From: Pseudomonas lactis
GTDB lineage: Bacteria; Pseudomonadota; Gammaproteobacteria; Pseudomonadales; Pseudomonadaceae
Assembly (NCBI RefSeq): GCF_001439845.1
Contig: NZ_JYLO01000001.1
Span: forward strand, 310,001 to 374,000
Direction: 5' to 3'
DNA length: 64,000 nucleotides
The notes beneath the pieces are model-generated. The model worked only from the letters and a program-made list of their open reading frames with translations. It was not told the origin of the DNA and searched no databases. Positions 60,633 through 64,000 of this stretch are shown here, piece after piece; within the stretch, counting starts at the first letter, position 1, and each line of letters begins with the position of its first letter. Position numbers and translations under genes: made by a program.

Positions 60633-61090
60633 GGCGTTTCGTCCTTCGATTCAGCTAAATAGTTGGCCGCCTGGGGCGGTCGAAATACGTTCAAGCGCGC
60701 GCTGGCCTGGATGCCGTCGCCGGTGAGGTGGCATTCGAACACACCCATGCCGTTGTCGTCTTCCAGGGAGCGCCGGCCGTGGATGTTCAGTTCGGCGCCG
60801 GCCGCAAAGTGCTCCACGTTGCACTCGAACTTACGTGTGCCCAACAGGAAGCCCAGCTCCACGGCCTTGCCTTGCTGGCGTGCATGGCAACCGGCATAGG
60901 CGGCGACGCTTTGCGCCATCAGCTCGATGCCGACCCAGGCCGGCAAGCTGCCGTCTGCACGATTGAACAGGCCGCCGGGCTTGACGGTGACGCGGGTGTG
61001 AATCTGCTCTTCATCGAACGACAGCACCTGGTCGATCAGGATCATGTCGCCCGCGTGGGGCAGCAGTTCGGCGAGTGGCCAATCGATCAT
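60629..61090 (-). CDS. 3-hydroxyacyl-ACP dehydratase (ApeP-like hotdog fold)
   Basis: A 153-residue hotdog-fold protein with the FabZ-like segment LLPHAGDMILIDQV (catalytic His12) and the Glu in AWVGIELMAQSVAAYAG. In the aryl-polyene system dehydratases introduce the conjugated double bonds. Overlaps both neighbours by four bases. Confidence 0.88.
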   Translation of the reverse strand: MIDWPLAELLPHAGDMILIDQVLSFDEEQIHTRVTVKPGGLFNRADGSLPAWVGIELMAQSVAAYAGCHARQQGKAVELGFLLGTRKFECNVEHFAAGAELNIHGRRSLEDDNGMGVFECHLTGDGIQASARLNVFRPPQAANYLAESKDETP

Positions 61091-62253
61091 GGGGCCTCTG
61101 CGATTATCAGGCTGACATTGTTACCGCCGAAGGCAAACGAGTTGCTCATCAGGCAGGGTTTTTTCAAGGTGTCGCCACTGCGCACCCATTGCAACGCGGG
61201 CATAGCCGGGTCGGGGTGGCCGTCCCATACATGCGGTGGCAGCAGGCGATGGGTCAGGCTCAGCCAGCAGAACGCGGCTTCCAGGGCCCCGGCCGCGCCG
61301 AGGGTGTGGCCGGTCATGGGCTTGGTCGACGAGCAGGCGACGCCGCCGGGAAACAGGCTGGCGACTGCCAGGCTTTCCATGGCGTCGTTATGTTGGGTCG
61401 CGGTGCCGTGCAGGTTCAGGTAGCCGATCTGCTCGGGCGAAAGTTTTGCACTGGCCAGGGCCTTGCGCATGGCCAGCAACGCGCCCTTGCCGTCGGGCTC
61501 GGGCGCGGAGATATGGTGCGCGTCGCAACTGGCACCGCTGCCCAGCAGGGCAACCGGTGCCGGCTCGCGGCTCATCAGGAACAGCACCGCCGCTTCACCG
61601 ATATTGATGCCGTTGCGGTTCACCGAGAACGGATTACAGCGCTCGGCAGACACGGCTTCCAGCGCGGTAAACCCGTTCAGCGTCAGCTTGCACAGGCTGT
61701 CCACACCGCCGCAGATCACCGCATCGCACACCCCCAGGTCCAACAGGCGCTGGGCACTCATCAATGCACGGGCGCTGGAGGTGCAGGCGGTGGAAATCAC
61801 ATAGGCCGGGCCGCTCACGTTCAACCAGTCGGCGAGGAAGTTGGCCGGGGCGCTGAGTTCCTGTTGCTGGTAATCGTAGTCAGCGGGGAACTGCGTGTTT
61901 TGCAGGTAATGGGCAATGCCACGGCTGGCTTCGTCAATGCCCGAGGTGCTGGTGCCGAGCACAACCCCGACCCGGCCAGGGCCGTAGGTCTGGATGGCCT
62001 GACGAATCTCATCCTTGATCTGCAGCGCCGCTTCCAGCAGCAACTGGTTATTGCGGCTGCTTTGCTCGGCCAGCTCTGGGGGCAGGCTTGCCAGCTCGCC
62101 CTGTACGGCGGCCACCGGCACTACGCGCTCCGGCACCCAGCCGCTTTCGGCGCGCATGCCTGAGCAATCGCCGGCGAACAGGTTACGGCTGACCTCGGCC
62201 TGGCCACGGCCAAGGGCACAGATCACGCCAAGGGCATTGAGGTAGGCGGTCAT
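61087..62253 (-). CDS. Beta-ketoacyl-ACP synthase (ApeO-like)
   Basis: A 388-residue condensing enzyme with Cys157 in STACTSSA and catalytic histidines in NLHGTATQHND and TGHTLGAAG. The sequence SRNNQLLLEAALQI and PFSVNRNGINIGEAA resembles ApeO, which in E. coli works with the chain-length partner ApeC. ApeC, the acyl carriers and the ammonia-lyase should lie beyond the right edge. Confidence 0.88.
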   Translation of the reverse strand: MTAYLNALGVICALGRGQAEVSRNLFAGDCSGMRAESGWVPERVVPVAAVQGELASLPPELAEQSSRNNQLLLEAALQIKDEIRQAIQTYGPGRVGVVLGTSTSGIDEASRGIAHYLQNTQFPADYDYQQQELSAPANFLADWLNVSGPAYVISTACTSSARALMSAQRLLDLGVCDAVICGGVDSLCKLTLNGFTALEAVSAERCNPFSVNRNGINIGEAAVLFLMSREPAPVALLGSGASCDAHHISAPEPDGKGALLAMRKALASAKLSPEQIGYLNLHGTATQHNDAMESLAVASLFPGGVACSSTKPMTGHTLGAAGALEAAFCWLSLTHRLLPPHVWDGHPDPAMPALQWVRSGDTLKKPCLMSNSFAFGGNNVSLIIAEAP

Positions 62254-62732
62254 CGGCTCACACCCAGCGGGGTGATGCGGTAACTCAGCGGCTGGCCGGC
62301 CATGTTCACGCTGAACACCTCGGAAGACTGATAGATGATTTGCCAGTGGCCCGGCAGCGTGCGCGTCAGGTCCATCGCCTGAGCGTGCGGATACAACACG
62401 GGCACATCACCAGCCGGGGTCAGGGCAAACAGCAGCGCGGCAAACAACTCCCGTGCCTGGGGATTGGGCGGCAGCAACCCGTCGGCCTGCCACTGCCCAT
62501 CAAGCAGTTTTTGCCGGGCCTGGGGAATGCCCAGCGGGTCCATCATCGACCAGCGAATCGCGCGGCCTTCGCGCTGGATCACCAGCAGCCAGTCCTGGCT
62601 CTGGCCGTCCGCCAGGCGCTGCACATGCAATTGCATCGGCAAGGCCAGGGCCGGGATTTTTTCCGGCAACGGTGCCTGGCTGGCGCAGGCGCCGAGCAGC
62701 AGCAGGCAACTTATCAACAGCAGGCGCATCAT
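62250..62732 (-). CDS. DUF3261 outer-membrane lipoprotein
   Basis: A 160-residue protein with a lipoprotein signal peptide (MMRLLLISCLLLLGAC, Cys16). The mature part has a DUF3261 fold, seen in aryl-polyene clusters and similar in setting to LolA/LolB-type lipid carriers. A role in placing the polyene lipid in the outer membrane is inferred from context. Four-base overlaps on both sides. Confidence 0.82.
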   Translation of the reverse strand: MMRLLLISCLLLLGACASQAPLPEKIPALALPMQLHVQRLADGQSQDWLLVIQREGRAIRWSMMDPLGIPQARQKLLDGQWQADGLLPPNPQARELFAALLFALTPAGDVPVLYPHAQAMDLTRTLPGHWQIIYQSSEVFSVNMAGQPLSYRITPLGVSR

Positions 62733-63478
62733 GGGGCCGCATTCTCCACAGGTTTACGCGCTACGCAGTTGACCAGGGTTTCCTCGCGCTGGCCCACGGG
62801 TGGTGCCTTGCGCAGGCCCCAGCGTTCCAGCAGGCCGAAGTCACTGGAACGGCTCCACCACAAGTAAGGGTACGAAATGTTCTGTGCAGCGAACTCAAAG
62901 CCCTGCTCGCGCAGCATCTCCAAGTACTCTTCGGCGCTCTTTTGCACATGCATCGGGTGGCGGAACAGCCAGCGAATCACCCAGGTGTCGATGTAGGCTT
63001 CGGTGGATTCGGCAAACAGCAGATAGCCGCCCGGCTTGAGCACCCGATAGAACTCCTTGAGTGCGCGATGTTGTTCCACCAGATGATGGAAGGTCTGGTG
63101 GCAGAACAGGATATCGACGCTGGCATCCGGCACGTTGAGGGTCGCGCAGTCGCTGCCGATCAGTTCGACGTCCAGCCCCAGGCGCGCAGCTTCTTCGCGG
63201 CTCAGTGCCAGGCTGTGGGGGTCGGCATCCAGGCCGATCAGGCGCGAAGGTGCGAACACCTGATGCAGCAACTGGAAGGATTTGCCCTGGCCGCAACCAG
63301 CATCCAACAACACCGGCGCCACCGGTAGCGGCTCGCTGAACAGGCTGCGCAGGTCATTGATCGCCACGCGCAACACGTGATGCTGCCAGGTATGGCTGCG
63401 CAGGAACCAGAAACCGAACTTGGTTTCTTCGACGTAGTTTTGACTCAGGTAGTTTTTTTCAACGCCAGGGCTGCTCAT
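62729..63478 (-). CDS. Class I SAM-dependent methyltransferase
   Basis: A 249-residue enzyme with SAM motif I VLLDAGCGQGKS (about residue 57-68), acidic motif II LIGLDADP, and the post-motif VLKPGGYLLFAEST. Many aryl polyenes carry a methyl group on the aryl ring; ring methylation is a likely role. Overlaps the next gene by four bases. Confidence 0.85.
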   Translation of the reverse strand: MSSPGVEKNYLSQNYVEETKFGFWFLRSHTWQHHVLRVAINDLRSLFSEPLPVAPVLLDAGCGQGKSFQLLHQVFAPSRLIGLDADPHSLALSREEAARLGLDVELIGSDCATLNVPDASVDILFCHQTFHHLVEQHRALKEFYRVLKPGGYLLFAESTEAYIDTWVIRWLFRHPMHVQKSAEEYLEMLREQGFEFAAQNISYPYLWWSRSSDFGLLERWGLRKAPPVGQREETLVNCVARKPVENAAP

Positions 63479-64000
63479 ACCGCTTCACTCGCACAAATAT
63501 CCGACAACATCCGCAAGCGCCGCTTCGGCTCGCTGACAAACGGGTTGCGTTCATCCCAGGCGTAACCGGCCAGGATTGAGCTGATCATGCGGCGAATCTC
63601 CGGTGAACTGCCAGGATGGAAAATCACGTCCTGGAACGTGCCCGCATACCAGCCTTCGACGTAGCAACGGAAGGTATCGACACCGCGCTTGAGCGGCTCG
63701 GCAAACTCGGTTTGCCAGTCCACCGTTTCGCCGCTCAATTGGCGGTGCAGCACACCCGCGGCCATGCTCGCCGAACGCATGGCAATGGTCACGCCGGAAG
63801 AGAACACCGGGTCGAGGAATTCCGCCGCGTTGCCCAGCAGCGCAAAACCTGGGCCGTGCAGGGTTTTGACGTTGGCCGCGTAGCCGCCGATCGTGCGCGC
63901 CGGGGTGTCCCACACGGCATTTTGCAACACGCCGGACAGGCTTGGGGTTTGCTCGATAAAGCCATGCAGGCAGGCGTCGAGGTCGCTGCCCGCACCCTCG
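63475..64000 (-). CDS. FAD-dependent oxidoreductase (halogenase-like), 5' end outside the window
   Basis: The last 175 residues of a flavoprotein, continuing past the right edge. The segment GPGFALLGNAAEFLDPVFSSG is the FAD-binding GD-type motif typical of NAD(P)/FAD-dependent monooxygenases related to tryptophan halogenases. Its stop overlaps the methyltransferase start by four bases, so it belongs to the polyene operon. The N-terminal FAD loop and any catalytic Lys/Glu lie outside the window. Confidence 0.8.
   Translation of the reverse strand, partial: EGAGSDLDACLHGFIEQTPSLSGVLQNAVWDTPARTIGGYAANVKTLHGPGFALLGNAAEFLDPVFSSGVTIAMRSASMAAGVLHRQLSGETVDWQTEFAEPLKRGVDTFRCYVEGWYAGTFQDVIFHPGSSPEIRRMISSILAGYAWDERNPFVSEPKRRLRMLSDICASEAV

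Overview
The window looks like a chromosomal segment from a Pseudomonas of the P. fluorescens group. The support is high-GC coding sequence, the medium-chain-length PHA locus beside hslVU, the ubiE-ubiJ-ubiB-hisI-hisE-tatABC-rsmE gene order, and many short palindromic intergenic repeats of the REP/REPIN type typical of that group. I see no rRNA, tRNA, CRISPR array, prophage or insertion sequence.

Layout, left to right. At 1-10430 (+ strand): the tail of an unidentified gene, pip and dtd, the opgG-opgH pair for periplasmic glucans, then a polar amino-acid ABC transporter locus with two tandem paralogous binding proteins, one permease and one ATPase. At 10442-20612 (- strand): two chemoreceptors, rsmE, tatCBA, hisE, hisI and ubiB-ubiJ-ubiE. 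At 20758-28435 is the PHA storage locus. A small PHA protein, phaI and phaF run rightward and converge on phaD, phaC2, phaZ and phaC1, with a DUF971 gene upstream. At 28600-35588 (- strand): hslU, hslV, a SPOR-domain protein, argS and priA. At 35945-38447 (+): rpmE, a secreted SNase-type nuclease and a malic enzyme. At 38661-48261: mrcA divergent from a reduced pilM-pilN-pilO/P-pilQ cluster, followed by aroK, aroB and a DamX-like AAA/SPOR protein. At 48614-55801 (+): gltB, gltD and hemE. At 55902-58194: a YnfM-like MFS transporter divergent from its LysR regulator. From 58232 to the right edge (- strand): the distal part of a probable aryl-polyene (APE) pathway, two ketosynthases, a ketoreductase, a dehydratase, a DUF3261 lipoprotein, a methyltransferase and a truncated FAD oxidoreductase.

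The most unusual region is 41357-44924. Its PilM is only 218 residues and appears to have lost about 130 internal residues in frame. PilO and PilP are fused into one protein. PilQ, at 460 residues, lacks the N-terminal AMIN region. Reduced sizes plus the order mrcA / MNOPQ / aroK / aroB / damX recall the enterobacterial hofMNOPQ locus, so a minimal DNA-uptake secretin rather than a full type IV pilus is a reasonable hypothesis. Other points of interest are a near-perfect intrinsic terminator inside the signal-peptide codons of the nuclease after rpmE, two REPINs in opposite orientation that match through their loops, a nested repeat array at 14469-14624, and a structured rpmE leader.

Gene starts were moved from the longest possible reading frame where a ribosome-binding site, signal peptide, catalytic N-terminus or family length favoured an internal start (opgG, the ATPase, ubiE, hisI, hisE, phaI, phaC2, phaZ, hslU, hslV, SPOR protein, argS, pilM, pilN, aroB, gltB, MFS gene).
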